Source of the DNA: Oscillospiraceae bacterium
GTDB taxonomy: Bacteria > Bacillota > Clostridia > Oscillospirales > Ruminococcaceae
Direction of reading: 5' to 3'
Length of the DNA: 64,000 nucleotides
Assembly: GCA_021200775.1 (NCBI GenBank)
Contig: JAJQGB010000009.1
Coordinates: 389,668-453,667 of the forward strand
A program made the position numbers and the translations under genes. How positions within the stretch are numbered: position 1 is the first letter of the stretch; each line of letters begins with the position of its first letter. Under the pieces are notes generated by a model. The model was not told the DNA's origin and ran no database searches. It saw only the letters and a list, made by a program, of their open reading frames with translations. Positions 27,900-36,135 of this stretch are shown piece by piece.

Positions 27900-28457
27900 A
27901 TGATTTCAGCAGGTGAATTCAGAAACGGCGTAACCTTTGAAGAAGACGGCAACGTAATGCAGGTCATCGAGTTCCAGCACGTAAAGCCGGGCAAGGGAGC
28001 CGCATTCGTAAGAACCAAGACAAAGAATGTACTTACAGGTGCAGTTGTAGAAAAGTCCTACAACCCGACCGCCAAGTTCCCGACAGCGTATATCGAGAGA
28101 AGAGACATGGAATACTCTTATTCCGATGGCGAGCTCTATTACTTCATGGATTCCGAAACCTATGAGCAGATTCCCGTAAGCCCTAACGACGTAGGCGATA
28201 ACTTCAAGTTCGTCAAGGAGAACATGGTCTGCACCATCCTTTCCTATAAGGGCAAGGTCTTCGGCGTAGAGCCCCCGTTCTTCGTAGATCTTCAGGTCAC
28301 TCAGACCGACCCCGGCTTCGCTGGCAACACTGCTACAAATGCACAGAAGCCCGCAACCCTCGAAACCGGTGCCGAGATTAAGGTTCCGCTGTTCATCAAT
28401 GAAGGCGAGACCATCAGAATCGACACCAGAACCGGCGAGTACATGGGACGCGCTTAA
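27900..28457 (+). CDS. efp: elongation factor P
   Basis: EF-P relieves ribosome stalling at polyproline stretches. The 185-residue sequence begins [29 protein letters not shown] in the family manner, with the tip lysine region [11 protein letters not shown]. The C-terminal signature [18 protein letters not shown] and [20 protein letters not shown] is present. GGAGG at 27886 decides the start. It lies between pepP and the CD1247-like gene, a common Clostridia arrangement. Confidence 0.97.
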   Translation: MISAGEFRNGVTFEEDGNVMQVIEFQHVKPGKGAAFVRTKTKNVLTGAVVEKSYNPTAKFPTAYIERRDMEYSYSDGELYYFMDSETYEQIPVSPNDVGDNFKFVKENMVCTILSYKGKVFGVEPPFFVDLQVTQTDPGFAGNTATNAQKPATLETGAEIKVPLFINEGETIRIDTRTGEYMGRA

Positions 28458-28502
28458 TCTCTTATCAACAATACTAAAATTCAAACCAGAGGAGGATTTG
28501 TT

Positions 28503-29009
28503 ATGAATTTATCAGAAAAAGTACAGTATCTGAGCGGTCTTATGGACGGCTTGGGAATTGACGATTCGACCGACACTGGCAAGGTACTCCTTGCTATGAA
28601 AGACGTTTTGGACGAGATTTGTGAGGCAGTTGACGGAATCGACAGCGATGTCGACGACATTGTGGATTTCTGCAACGCTATGGACGAGGATCTTCACAAT
28701 GTGGAGGAGGCAGTTTTTGATGAACCTTATGACGAACCGCCTCATGGTTCTCATCACGGTCCTCATGGACCTCACGGTCCACACGACCCTCACGGTCCGC
28801 ACCATGGACCTCATGGTCCTCACGACGACCATTGCTGTTGCCATCATCATCCCGAGGAGGACGACCTCCCTTTTGAGGATGGCTTCCTGTTCGATGATGA
28901 CGAGCCGGACTGGTTGGATGACGACGAGCCCGATTTCCCCGAAGAGGAAGAAGTAGACTTGGGCGAAGAGGAATCCGAGGAAACCAGCGAGGACAACACC
29001 GAGGAGTAA
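28503..29009 (+). CDS. CD1247 N-terminal-domain protein with a His-rich metal-binding-like insert
   Basis: Residues 1-70 (SEKVQYLSGLMDGLGIDDST, then an acidic helix with DDIVDFCNAMDEDL) resemble the N-terminal domain of the clostridial CD1247 family, which often sits beside efp. In the family as I know it, a zinc-ribbon follows. Here residues 81-116 are instead His-Gly-Pro repeats ending CCCHHH, with 15 His and 3 Cys in 36 residues. The remaining tail (117-168) is strongly acidic. Metal binding is an inference; function is unknown. AGAGGAGG precedes the ATG. There is no signal peptide, so it should be cytoplasmic. Confidence 0.75.
   Translation: MNLSEKVQYLSGLMDGLGIDDSTDTGKVLLAMKDVLDEICEAVDGIDSDVDDIVDFCNAMDEDLHNVEEAVFDEPYDEPPHGSHHGPHGPHGPHDPHGPHHGPHGPHDDHCCCHHHPEEDDLPFEDGFLFDDDEPDWLDDDEPDFPEEEEVDLGEEESEETSEDNTEE
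28743..28829 (+). repeat. 9-base tandem repeat encoding His-Gly-Pro
   Basis: Degenerate 9-base units of the form CCT-CAY-GGN run in frame through the gene. They encode HGP/HGPHDP repeats. The units vary at third positions, so the array is not a fresh expansion. Confidence 0.85.
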
Positions 29010-29031
29010 TCCCCACAAAAAAGAAGAATAC

Positions 29032-29074
29032 GCAATTTGCTCTCCTGTAGTTATTGCAGGGGAGCAAGTATTGC
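29032..29074 (+). other. long hairpin between the CD1247-like gene and the ECF transporter gene
   Basis: TTGCTCTCCTG (29037-29047) pairs with CAGGGGAGCAA (29057-29067) with one G-U pair. The stem extends by GCAAT/ATTGC (29032-29036 with 29070-29074) past a 2-base bulge. No T-run follows on either strand, so it is not a classical terminator. It may be a leader or processing structure. Confidence 0.6.
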
Positions 29075-29128
29075 TATGAAAATCGTTTAATGAACTAAAA
29101 GGGGTTCAGGAAAGAATACAGGTGACAT

Positions 29129-29809
29129 ATGTCTACACAACCGACAAACAGAAAAATTGACACAAAGAAGTTAGTCCTTGCGGCACTGTTTTCAGCGCTC
29201 GCTTACCTTATTTCATTAGTTTTCAGAATTCCCTTCGTCCCGGCAGTCAGCTTCTTGAAGTATGACGCAAAGGACGTTATCATAGCCCTTGAAGGCTTCA
29301 TTTTAGGACCGTGGTATTCGGTTGCAACCTCCGTTATCGTCTCCCTTATTGAGATGGTAACCGTCAGCTCAACCGGCATAATCGGAGCCGTCATGAACGT
29401 GCTTTCAACATTATCGTTCGTGGTTCCGGCAACAGTTATTTATAAGTACAACAGAAAAGTCTACGGAGCTGTTATGGGACTCGCTGTAGGCGTTCTCGCA
29501 ATGACCGGCTGTATGCTCCTCTGGAACTACTTTATCACCCCGCTCTACATGGGCGTTTCGAGGGAAGCTGTTGCCGCACTTTTGCTTCCTGCATTCTTCC
29601 CGTTCAATTTCATCAAGGGACTCATCAACGCCTGCCTCACATTTATTTTGTACAAACCGATAATGAATGCTTTGAGACACGCAAAAGTCCTTCCCGCGTC
29701 CTCCGGAAGCGCACCGAAAAAGGGCACCGCAGTTGCAATCAATATAGCAATGGTGGCAGTCCTTGCAATCGCTCTCGGAATAGCAATCTGGCTCAGTACA
29801 AGAAGCTAA
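29129..29809 (+). CDS. ECF transporter S component (RibU-like)
   Basis: This membrane protein of 226 residues has about six hydrophobic segments and the S-component pattern FLKYDAKDVIIALEGFILGPW near residue 50, followed by LLWNYFITPLYMGV and FFPFNFIKGLINACL. This is close to riboflavin-specific RibU/FmnP proteins. S components capture a vitamin and join a shared energizing module, which is not encoded here. No FMN riboswitch is seen upstream, so riboflavin as substrate is an inference. AGGTGA precedes the ATG. Confidence 0.85.
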   Translation: MSTQPTNRKIDTKKLVLAALFSALAYLISLVFRIPFVPAVSFLKYDAKDVIIALEGFILGPWYSVATSVIVSLIEMVTVSSTGIIGAVMNVLSTLSFVVPATVIYKYNRKVYGAVMGLAVGVLAMTGCMLLWNYFITPLYMGVSREAVAALLLPAFFPFNFIKGLINACLTFILYKPIMNALRHAKVLPASSGSAPKKGTAVAINIAMVAVLAIALGIAIWLSTRS

Positions 29810-29825
29810 TCGAAAGGAGATTCCT

Positions 29826-31358
29826 ATGCCAAAGTGGCTTAATAACGCAATATTTTATGAGATATACCCCCAGTCGTTCAAAGACACGAATGGCGACGGA
29901 ATCGGCGATTTTAACGGCATAATTTCAAAACTGCCATACATAAAAAGTTTAGGTTGCAATGCAATCTGGATAAATCCCTGCTTCAAATCCCCGTTCGGCG
30001 ATGCCGGCTATGACGTCTCCGATTACTACGAAGTCGCACCGAGATACGGCACCAACGACGATTTGAAGAGGCTTTTTGAGGAAGCTCACAAGCTCGACAT
30101 GCATGTACTCCTCGACTTAGTTCCCGGGCATACCTCGTGGGAGCATGAGTGGTTCAAGCGCTCCTGTGAGCCTGAGCATAACGAGTATTCGGACAGATAC
30201 ATCTGGACGGACTCCATCTGGGAGCAACCAACGGGGCTTGCCTGCCTTGCCGGAATTGCACCGAGAGATGGCTGCTGTGCCGTCAACTTCTTCTCCCACC
30301 AGCCGGCACTTAACTATGGCTATGAAGAGATAACCCGTCCGTGGCAACAGCCGACCGATGCCGAAGGACCGAAGGCAACTCTTGAAGAGATGAAGAACGT
30401 CATGCGTTTCTGGCTCAATATGGGCTGTGACGGTTTCCGTGTCGATATGGCAGGATCTTTGGTCAAGAACGACCCCGAAGGCAAGGGAACAATCCGCCTC
30501 TGGCAGAACGTAAGAGGATTCTTAGACAAAGAATTCCCCGAAGCCGCAATCATTTCCGAATGGGGAGACCCCGACAAATCGCTTGCCGGCGGCTTCCACA
30601 TGGACTTTCTCCTGCACTTCGGACCTATGAAATATTGGGAGCTTTTCCGCAGTGAAAAGGCTTTCTTCTCTGGGCACGGCGACATCTCCGAATTTTTTGA
30701 GAAGTACATGGAGAGCTACCGAAAGGCTCACGGCAAGGGACTTATCTGCATCCCATCCGGAAACCACGATATGCAGAGAATCTCCCACGACTTAACAGAA
30801 GATGAAATCAAGCTTGCATTCGCATTTATTCTCAGTATGCCCGGAGCGCCGTTCATCTATTATGGCGACGAAATCGGCATGAGAAATCTTGACGGTCTTG
30901 TCTCAGTAGAAGGCGGCTACGGCAGAACTGCCGCACGTTCACCCATGCAGTGGGACGAGTCAAAGAACGCTGGCTTCAGTACAGCCGAGCCGGACAAGCT
31001 CTACATAACAATCGACCCGGACGAAAACCGCCCGACTGTCTCAAAGCAGGAAGCGGACGAAAACTCAATCTTAAACGAACTGAAGCACATTACTTCCGTT
31101 CGCCGAAGCCATCCTGCCCTCAGCTCCGAATCCGATTTCGAGCTAGTCTACGTCAAGAAGGACGACCCGGTAATCGCATATATCCGCAGTTGCGATGATG
31201 AGAAACTTCTTGTCGTTATAAACACATCAGACAAGCCCGAAACTATAGAGTTAGATTATCTCCCGAAGGAGACAATCTACAAGCAGGGCAATTCTGCTGA
31301 ATTCGACGGCAAAAAATCACTTGTACAAGCTAAATCCTGCGGTTTTTACCGCATCTAA
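29826..31358 (+). CDS. glycoside hydrolase family 13 alpha-glucosidase/amylase
   Basis: This cytoplasmic GH13 enzyme (510 residues, no signal peptide) has the family opening IFYEIYPQSFKDTNGDGIGDFNG. Its catalytic residues are D207 in GFRVDM, E245 in SEWGDP, and the transition-state stabiliser D315 in GNHDMQR. A C-terminal beta domain follows (about 425-510). The N-terminus resembles oligo-1,6-glucosidase and trehalose-cleaving enzymes; the exact linkage cannot be read from sequence. CGAAAGGAGA lies before the ATG. It probably processes imported malto- or isomalto-oligosaccharides. Confidence 0.9.
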   Translation: MPKWLNNAIFYEIYPQSFKDTNGDGIGDFNGIISKLPYIKSLGCNAIWINPCFKSPFGDAGYDVSDYYEVAPRYGTNDDLKRLFEEAHKLDMHVLLDLVPGHTSWEHEWFKRSCEPEHNEYSDRYIWTDSIWEQPTGLACLAGIAPRDGCCAVNFFSHQPALNYGYEEITRPWQQPTDAEGPKATLEEMKNVMRFWLNMGCDGFRVDMAGSLVKNDPEGKGTIRLWQNVRGFLDKEFPEAAIISEWGDPDKSLAGGFHMDFLLHFGPMKYWELFRSEKAFFSGHGDISEFFEKYMESYRKAHGKGLICIPSGNHDMQRISHDLTEDEIKLAFAFILSMPGAPFIYYGDEIGMRNLDGLVSVEGGYGRTAARSPMQWDESKNAGFSTAEPDKLYITIDPDENRPTVSKQEADENSILNELKHITSVRRSHPALSSESDFELVYVKKDDPVIAYIRSCDDEKLLVVINTSDKPETIELDYLPKETIYKQGNSAEFDGKKSLVQAKSCGFYRI

Positions 31359-31382
31359 ATTAAAAATAAGAAGGAAAGAACA

Positions 31383-32594
31383 ATGCTAACCCTTGATAAG
31401 TTTGAAGAAGCCTCAGAAGTAGTAAAACAGGCGACCCAGGAGACCAAGCTGGTCTATAGCCCGTATTTCAGCGAAAGAACCGGCAACAAAGTCTTCTTGA
31501 AGCCTGAAAATATGCAGGTCACCGGCGCCTATAAAGTCCGTGGTGCCTACTACAAAATCAGCACTTTGTCTCAGGAAGAAAGGGAAAAAGGCTTGATAAC
31601 CGCCTCCGCCGGCAACCATGCCCAGGGCGTAGCCTATGCCGCAAAAGCCTATGGCTGTAAAGCAGTCATAGTCATGCCGACGACAACTCCTCTTATCAAG
31701 GTAAATAGAACCAAGAGCTACGGCGCCGAAGTCGTCCTCTACGGCAACGTCTATGACGAAGCCTGTGAGTATGCCATGAAGCTTGCTGAGGAAAACGGCT
31801 ATACCTTCATCCATCCGTTCGACGACCTGACGGTAGCCACCGGACAGGGAACAATCGCGATGGAGATTGTCAAAGAATTGCCGCTAGTCGACTGTATACT
31901 TGTTCCAATCGGCGGCGGCGGACTCGCAACAGGCGTCTCGACACTCGCAAAGCTACTTAACCCGAATATCCATGTAATTGGAGTCGAACCTGCCGGAGCC
32001 GCTTGCCTGACCGCATCGTTCAAGGCAGGAGAGGTAGTAACTCTCCCGACAGTCAGCACCATCGCCGATGGCACCGCAGTAAAGACCCCCGGTAAGGAAA
32101 TCTTCCCATACCTGCAAAAGAATCTTGACGACGTCATCACCGTCGAAGACGACGAGCTTATCGTAGCCTTCCTCGACATGGTTGAAAACCATAAGATGAT
32201 AGTAGAAAATTCAGGCTTATTGTCTGTAGCGGCACTGAATCACCTTGACTTCAAGGGCAAGAAGGTCGTCTCCGTCTTGAGCGGCGGCAACATGGACGTC
32301 ATCACAATGTCTTCAGTAGTCCAGCACGGACTGATTCAACGTGACAGAATCTTCACAGTATCTGTTTTGCTTCCCGACAGGGCAGGCGAATTAGTACGTG
32401 TTGCAACTGTCATCGCCAACGAGCAAGGCAACGTCATCAAGCTCGACCATAACCAGTTCGTCAGCACGAACAGAAACGCCGCAGTTGAGCTGAAAATCAC
32501 TATGGAAGCATTCGGCACCGACCATAAGCAGAGAATCGTAAAAGCCCTCGAAGACGGCGGCTTTAACCCGAAGGTAATCACACCAAACCTGTAA
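31383..32594 (+). CDS. ilvA: threonine ammonia-lyase (threonine dehydratase) with ACT domain
   Basis: This PLP enzyme deaminates threonine to 2-oxobutyrate, the entry to isoleucine synthesis. The PLP lysine is K51 in VTGAYKVRGA, with SAGNHAQGVAYAAK and the phosphate-binding loop GGGGLATGVS. An ACT-like domain (about 325-403, including LPDRAGELVRVATVI) suggests allosteric control. The 403-residue length places it with the single-ACT clostridial forms that are also used catabolically. AGAAGGAAAG precedes the ATG. It is separated from the SAM riboswitch by its own short spacer. Confidence 0.94.
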   Translation: MLTLDKFEEASEVVKQATQETKLVYSPYFSERTGNKVFLKPENMQVTGAYKVRGAYYKISTLSQEEREKGLITASAGNHAQGVAYAAKAYGCKAVIVMPTTTPLIKVNRTKSYGAEVVLYGNVYDEACEYAMKLAEENGYTFIHPFDDLTVATGQGTIAMEIVKELPLVDCILVPIGGGGLATGVSTLAKLLNPNIHVIGVEPAGAACLTASFKAGEVVTLPTVSTIADGTAVKTPGKEIFPYLQKNLDDVITVEDDELIVAFLDMVENHKMIVENSGLLSVAALNHLDFKGKKVVSVLSGGNMDVITMSSVVQHGLIQRDRIFTVSVLLPDRAGELVRVATVIANEQGNVIKLDHNQFVSTNRNAAVELKITMEAFGTDHKQRIVKALEDGGFNPKVITPNL

Positions 32595-32632
32595 TTTTAG
32601 TCAAACTAACGAGTTTGTCCGTGATTTAAGCC

Positions 32633-32661
32633 TTGACAAGCCGTGTGTGACTTGCTATAAT
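32633..32661 (+). promoter_or_regulatory. SigA-type promoter for the SAM riboswitch and metK
   Basis: TTGACA (32633-32638) and TATAAT (32656-32661) are 17 bases apart. Transcription would start about 10 bases before the S-box aptamer. Confidence 0.9.
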
Positions 32662-32679
32662 CAAAACATAATAAAAACC

Positions 32680-32788
32680 CTTATCAAGAGCGGCGACAGG
32701 AGCCTTCGGCTCCTGGGGAATTGGCCCTATGTAGCCCGGCAACCTGTTATCAAGGTGCTAAATCCAACGGTTTAACCGAAAGATGAGG
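32680..32788 (+). promoter_or_regulatory. SAM-I (S-box) riboswitch
   Basis: All conserved S-box blocks are present in order: CTTATCAAGAG at the 5' side of P1, a GC-rich P2 hairpin, TTGGCCCTATGTAGCCCGGCAACC, AAGGTGCTAAATCC, and GAAAGATGAGG closing P1. It lies directly upstream of metK with a terminator at 32803-32831. Family knowledge predicts that bound SAM favours the terminator and shuts off metK. Confidence 0.97.
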
Positions 32789-32802
32789 AAACTGAGATTT
32801 TT

Positions 32803-32831
32803 CCGCACCCGGTTATCCGAGTGCGGTTTTT
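32803..32831 (+). terminator. riboswitch expression-platform terminator
   Basis: CCGCACCCGG (32803-32812) pairs with CCGAGTGCGG (32817-32826) with one mismatch, and five T follow. It is placed between the SAM aptamer and the metK ribosome site. Confidence 0.93.
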
Positions 32832-32856
32832 ATAATCATACGAAAGGAAAATTGTA

Positions 32857-34026
32857 ATGAGAAGTTTATTCACTTCCGAATCAGTTACCGAGGGACATCC
32901 CGACAAAATCTGTGACCAGATTTCCGATGCCGTCCTCGACGAGTGCCTCAGACAGGACCCGATGTCAAGGGTAGCCTGCGAAACTACCTGTGCTTCAAGC
33001 CTTGTCATGTGCATAGGCGAAATTACCACCAAAGCAACAATCGACATCCAGAGCATAGCCTGTGATGTTATCAAGGATATCGGCTACGACAAGCCGGAAT
33101 ATGGCTTCGACTCCGAAGGTTGCACAATCTTAACATCAATCCGCAAGCAGTCTCCGGATATAGCGATGGGCGTCGACAATTCTCTTGAAGGAAGGGACAA
33201 TGACGAAGGCGATATCGGAGCAGGAGACCAGGGAATGATGTTTGGCTATGCCTGCGACGAGACATCCGTACTTATGCCGATGCCGATTTACTATGCCCAC
33301 AAGCTCACCAGCAAGCTTGCAGAGCTCCGGAAATCTGACGAGCTCGGCTATTTAAGACCTGATGGCAAGAGCCAGGTAACCGTCGAATATGAGGACGGCA
33401 GACCGGTAAGAATCCACACCGTCGTCATCTCTACCCAGCATGACCCTGACGTTTCGCAGGAGCAAATCCACAGCGATATAATTGAAAAGTGCATAAAAGC
33501 AGTGATTCCCGAGTCGCTCATGGACGAAAAGACAGTATTCTACGTCAACCCAACCGGCAGATTCGTAATCGGTGGACCCTGTGGCGACAGCGGACTCACA
33601 GGACGGAAGATAATCGTCGACACCTACGGCGGCTATTCGAGACACGGCGGCGGTTGCTTCAGCGGCAAAGACCCGACGAAGGTCGACCGCAGTGCGGCGT
33701 ATGCGGCAAGATATGCGGCAAAGAACGTGGTAGCGGCAGGGCTGGCTCAGAAATGCGAAATCCAGCTTGCCTATGCGATTGGCGTTGCCCGACCGGTATC
33801 TCTTCTTGTAGATACATTTGGAACGGGCAAGGTGAGCGACGATATATTGGCAAAAGTCATCGGCGAAGTCTTCGATTTCAGACCGTCTCATATCATAAGC
33901 GAACTAGACCTGCGCAAGCCGATTTATCGCAGTATATCCGCCTATGGACACATGGGCAGAGAGGATTTGGATTTGCCTTGGGAAAGAACAGACAAGACAT
34001 CCGCACTTCTTCAGGCACTGAAGTAA
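32857..34026 (+). CDS. metK: S-adenosylmethionine synthetase
   Basis: MetK makes SAM from methionine and ATP. The 389-residue sequence contains [20 protein letters not shown] near the N-terminus, [16 protein letters not shown], and [19 protein letters not shown], the diagnostic motifs for ATP and metal binding. CGAAAGGAAAATTGTA precedes the ATG. It is controlled by the upstream SAM-I riboswitch, which gives product feedback. Confidence 0.98.
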   Translation: MRSLFTSESVTEGHPDKICDQISDAVLDECLRQDPMSRVACETTCASSLVMCIGEITTKATIDIQSIACDVIKDIGYDKPEYGFDSEGCTILTSIRKQSPDIAMGVDNSLEGRDNDEGDIGAGDQGMMFGYACDETSVLMPMPIYYAHKLTSKLAELRKSDELGYLRPDGKSQVTVEYEDGRPVRIHTVVISTQHDPDVSQEQIHSDIIEKCIKAVIPESLMDEKTVFYVNPTGRFVIGGPCGDSGLTGRKIIVDTYGGYSRHGGGCFSGKDPTKVDRSAAYAARYAAKNVVAAGLAQKCEIQLAYAIGVARPVSLLVDTFGTGKVSDDILAKVIGEVFDFRPSHIISELDLRKPIYRSISAYGHMGREDLDLPWERTDKTSALLQALK

Positions 34027-34421
34027 TAGATTACAGCGTAAATTCGCCTGACGAAGACAAGAGTCTGAAACTCCGTGAAAAGATATTTATAGCGGCTGTG
34101 ATAGTGATTTTCATCGCCTCTGCGGCGGGAATATTCGCCGTGAGATACCGCAAAACCGATTCGTTCAGCCTTCTTCTTGCAGATGAAACCGAGCAATACG
34201 ACCTGAGCATCATCAACAATGCCACAGTTGAAGATTTCATGGAAGTGAGCGGAATCGGCGAGGTGAGGGCAAACGCCATTGTTAATTTCCGTGAGTCAAT
34301 CGGCGGGTTTACCGACATAAACCAGATTACCTACATCGACGGTATTTCCGAAAAGACGCTTGCCAATATCATTGAGTACTTCTATGGCGAAGAATCGGAA
34401 GAAGAATCGGAAACAGAATAA
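33978..34421 (+). CDS. ComEA-like helix-hairpin-helix membrane protein, start uncertain
   Basis: One membrane segment ([21 protein letters not shown]) is followed by a helix-hairpin-helix domain: [23 protein letters not shown] and [20 protein letters not shown]. This arrangement is that of ComEA, the DNA receptor of the competence uptake machinery. The frame stays open far upstream across metK, but that part is a shadow. No ATG or GTG with a good ribosome site lies before the membrane segment. TTG at 33978, inside metK, is the best upstream candidate; CTG or ATA near the metK stop are alternatives. The domain call is firmer than the start. Confidence 0.75.
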   Translation: MGKNRQDIRTSSGTEVIDYSVNSPDEDKSLKLREKIFIAAVIVIFIASAAGIFAVRYRKTDSFSLLLADETEQYDLSIINNATVEDFMEVSGIGEVRANAIVNFRESIGGFTDINQITYIDGISEKTLANIIEYFYGEESEEESETE

Positions 34422-34432
34422 AAAGCATAACA

Positions 34433-34466
34433 AAAATCGCTCTTCCAGAAATGAAAGGGCGATTTT
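34433..34466 (+). terminator. terminator-like hairpin after the ComEA-like gene
   Basis: AAAATCGCTCTT (34433-34444) pairs with AAGGGCGATTTT (34455-34466) with one wobble. Because the stem ends are A-rich and T-rich, it could act in both directions between this gene and the minus-strand tRNA. Confidence 0.7.
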
Positions 34467-34497
34467 GCAATGCTTAGGAGACTCTTCAAAATAAAAG

Positions 34498-34573
<76 letters not shown>

Positions 34574-34609
34574 ACCATCTGACACGATTCATCCGTGCCA
34601 CGATTTGAT

Positions 34610-34638
34610 ATTATAGACCATTCGGCTCAGTTTGTCAA
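34610..34638 (-). promoter_or_regulatory. promoter of the tRNA-Thr gene
   Basis: On the minus strand, TTGACA (34638-34633) and TATAAT (34615-34610) are 17 bases apart, a perfect consensus. It lies about 37 bases upstream of the mature tRNA 5' end. Confidence 0.92.
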
Positions 34639-34679
34639 GACCTTTTTTGAAATTTTTTTGAGAATCGGGATATTAACTT

Positions 34680-35948
34680 TTACTCCTCATCTGAAATCTC
34701 AGTTGAGATACTTTCAGTTGCGTTCTCCGATTCTTTTACCGCTGGGATAATGGTTCCTTCCGAACCGATATTCACTCCCGCCATCGAATAGTACGACGTC
34801 TCGGTAGGCATATTCTTTCTCGTCAGGTTTCTTCTCACGATGGCGGAGATGACGTCGAATATAACCGCAAAGAGCGGAACTCCGATAATCATTCCGACAA
34901 TTCCGAAGAGATTTCCGCATACAATTATGGAGATAAGAACCCAGAAAGAGGAAATTCCAATCCTGTCTCCTAAAATCTTCGGACCGATGATGTTGCCGTC
35001 AACCTGTTGCAGAACCAGAATAAATATGATGAACCAGATAACCTTGCTCGGCTCAGCGATGAGCACGAGTATCGCAGATGGAATCGCTCCTATAAACGGA
35101 CCGAATATTGGGATGATGTTCGTAATACCGATTATCAGAGAAATAATCATTACATATGGCATGTTAAGAATCAGCATACCTGCGGCACATATACACCCAA
35201 TTATGATAGAGTCGAGAATCTTGCCGTAGATGAACCCTAAAAGTGCGTGATTGGTGCTGGAAGTGAAGGTGAAGATGGGATGATATATCTTTTCGGGGAA
35301 GAGACCCACGATGAGCTTCTTCGCCTGTGCCTGCAAAAGCTCCTTGCTTGCAAGGAAATAAATTGCCACGAAGAATCCCAAGATGAAATTCTTGACCGAG
35401 TTCGCAAAGCTGAGAAGGCTTGTAAGTAAAGTCGAGAGCTGTGAAGCAAGATTCGATACGAACGAACTGAGATAGGATGTTATGTTGTCGAGCTCGTTGT
35501 TGACAGCGGTCGCAATGCTCGGATAGTCATCTAAGAGCTTTGTGAGCCATGTTTCAGCCGCTGGGTAAACCTCGTTTACGAGACCGTCGTATATTCCAGG
35601 AATACTTGAAATAATCTGCGGAATAACCGCCATGATAACCAGAACGATAACTGCAATTATGATAACCGATGCAACAGCGATTCCTATTGCTCTTGCCACC
35701 TTCGGGTGAGGCTTTTTGCGGAAAACAGTTTTCCCGAGTATTATCTCAGTTCTCTTCACCATAGAATTCATGATGAATGCGATAACCAGTCCCCAGATTA
35801 CCGGCTCCAGAACGCTGAGAATGTTCCTGAAGAACGAGCTCACCGTGTCCCATTGGAACAGAGCAAGCACCACCAACAGTACCACAGTGATAAACGCAAA
35901 GCAGTAGCCGAATATCTTATTGTATTTTTTATCGTCAAAGAATCTCAA
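34680..35948 (-). CDS. AI-2E family transporter (UPF0118 membrane protein)
   Basis: This 422-residue integral membrane protein has paired N-terminal hydrophobic segments, a central helical region (about 115-195) and a C-terminal set of membrane helices including LLGFIYGKILDSIIIG and ITNIIPIFGPFIGAIPSAIL, the hallmark of the AI-2E family. Members export diverse small molecules or ions; the substrate here is unknown. The start is TTG at 35948, with GGGGGT 6-7 bases upstream. A possible promoter on the minus strand overlaps the inverted repeat TATAGT-ATAA-ACTATA at 35991-36006. Confidence 0.9.
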   Translation of the reverse strand: MRFFDDKKYNKIFGYCFAFITVVLLVVLALFQWDTVSSFFRNILSVLEPVIWGLVIAFIMNSMVKRTEIILGKTVFRKKPHPKVARAIGIAVASVIIIAVIVLVIMAVIPQIISSIPGIYDGLVNEVYPAAETWLTKLLDDYPSIATAVNNELDNITSYLSSFVSNLASQLSTLLTSLLSFANSVKNFILGFFVAIYFLASKELLQAQAKKLIVGLFPEKIYHPIFTFTSSTNHALLGFIYGKILDSIIIGCICAAGMLILNMPYVMIISLIIGITNIIPIFGPFIGAIPSAILVLIAEPSKVIWFIIFILVLQQVDGNIIGPKILGDRIGISSFWVLISIIVCGNLFGIVGMIIGVPLFAVIFDVISAIVRRNLTRKNMPTETSYYSMAGVNIGSEGTIIPAVKESENATESISTEISDEE

Positions 35949-36091
35949 TTAAATACCCCCAAATATTAGTATCAAGGCGAAGCTCTTGCTTATAGTATAA
36001 ACTATATCAGGGTGAAAAGTCCATACCCAAAAGTGAAATTTTTAGAAAAAGATAAAAATCGCCTCCCTGGTATTTTCTTTTTTGACCGTTT

Positions 36092-36101
36092 GTGGTATAA
36101 T
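36092..36101 (+). promoter_or_regulatory. extended -10 promoter element for pcrA
   Basis: TGTGGTATAAT contains an extended -10 (TGG-TATAAT, box at 36096-36101). A good -35 box at the right spacing is not seen, which is acceptable for extended -10 promoters. The pcrA start lies 35 bases downstream. Confidence 0.6.
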
Positions 36102-36135
36102 CGTCTGGTGCAAACCTATAAACGGAGGAAAGAAA

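Noticed and set aside
28743..28829. Possible CRISPR-like or satellite array
   Set aside because: The 9-base periodicity is in frame, encodes His-Gly-Pro, and has no spacers.
28512..29018. Minus-strand 168-codon frame opposite the His-rich gene
   Set aside because: It is a by-product of the repetitive, GC-skewed codons of the plus-strand gene; no ribosome site or promoter supports it.
33489..34020. Open frame running across metK into the ComEA-like gene
   Set aside because: The part before about 33978 is Arg/Gly-rich shadow of metK and has no domain; only the end is a real gene.
35991..36006. Inverted repeat TATAGT-ATAA-ACTATA as an operator
   Set aside because: It overlaps a plausible AT-rich promoter of the AI-2E gene and may be chance; too short to claim a regulator.
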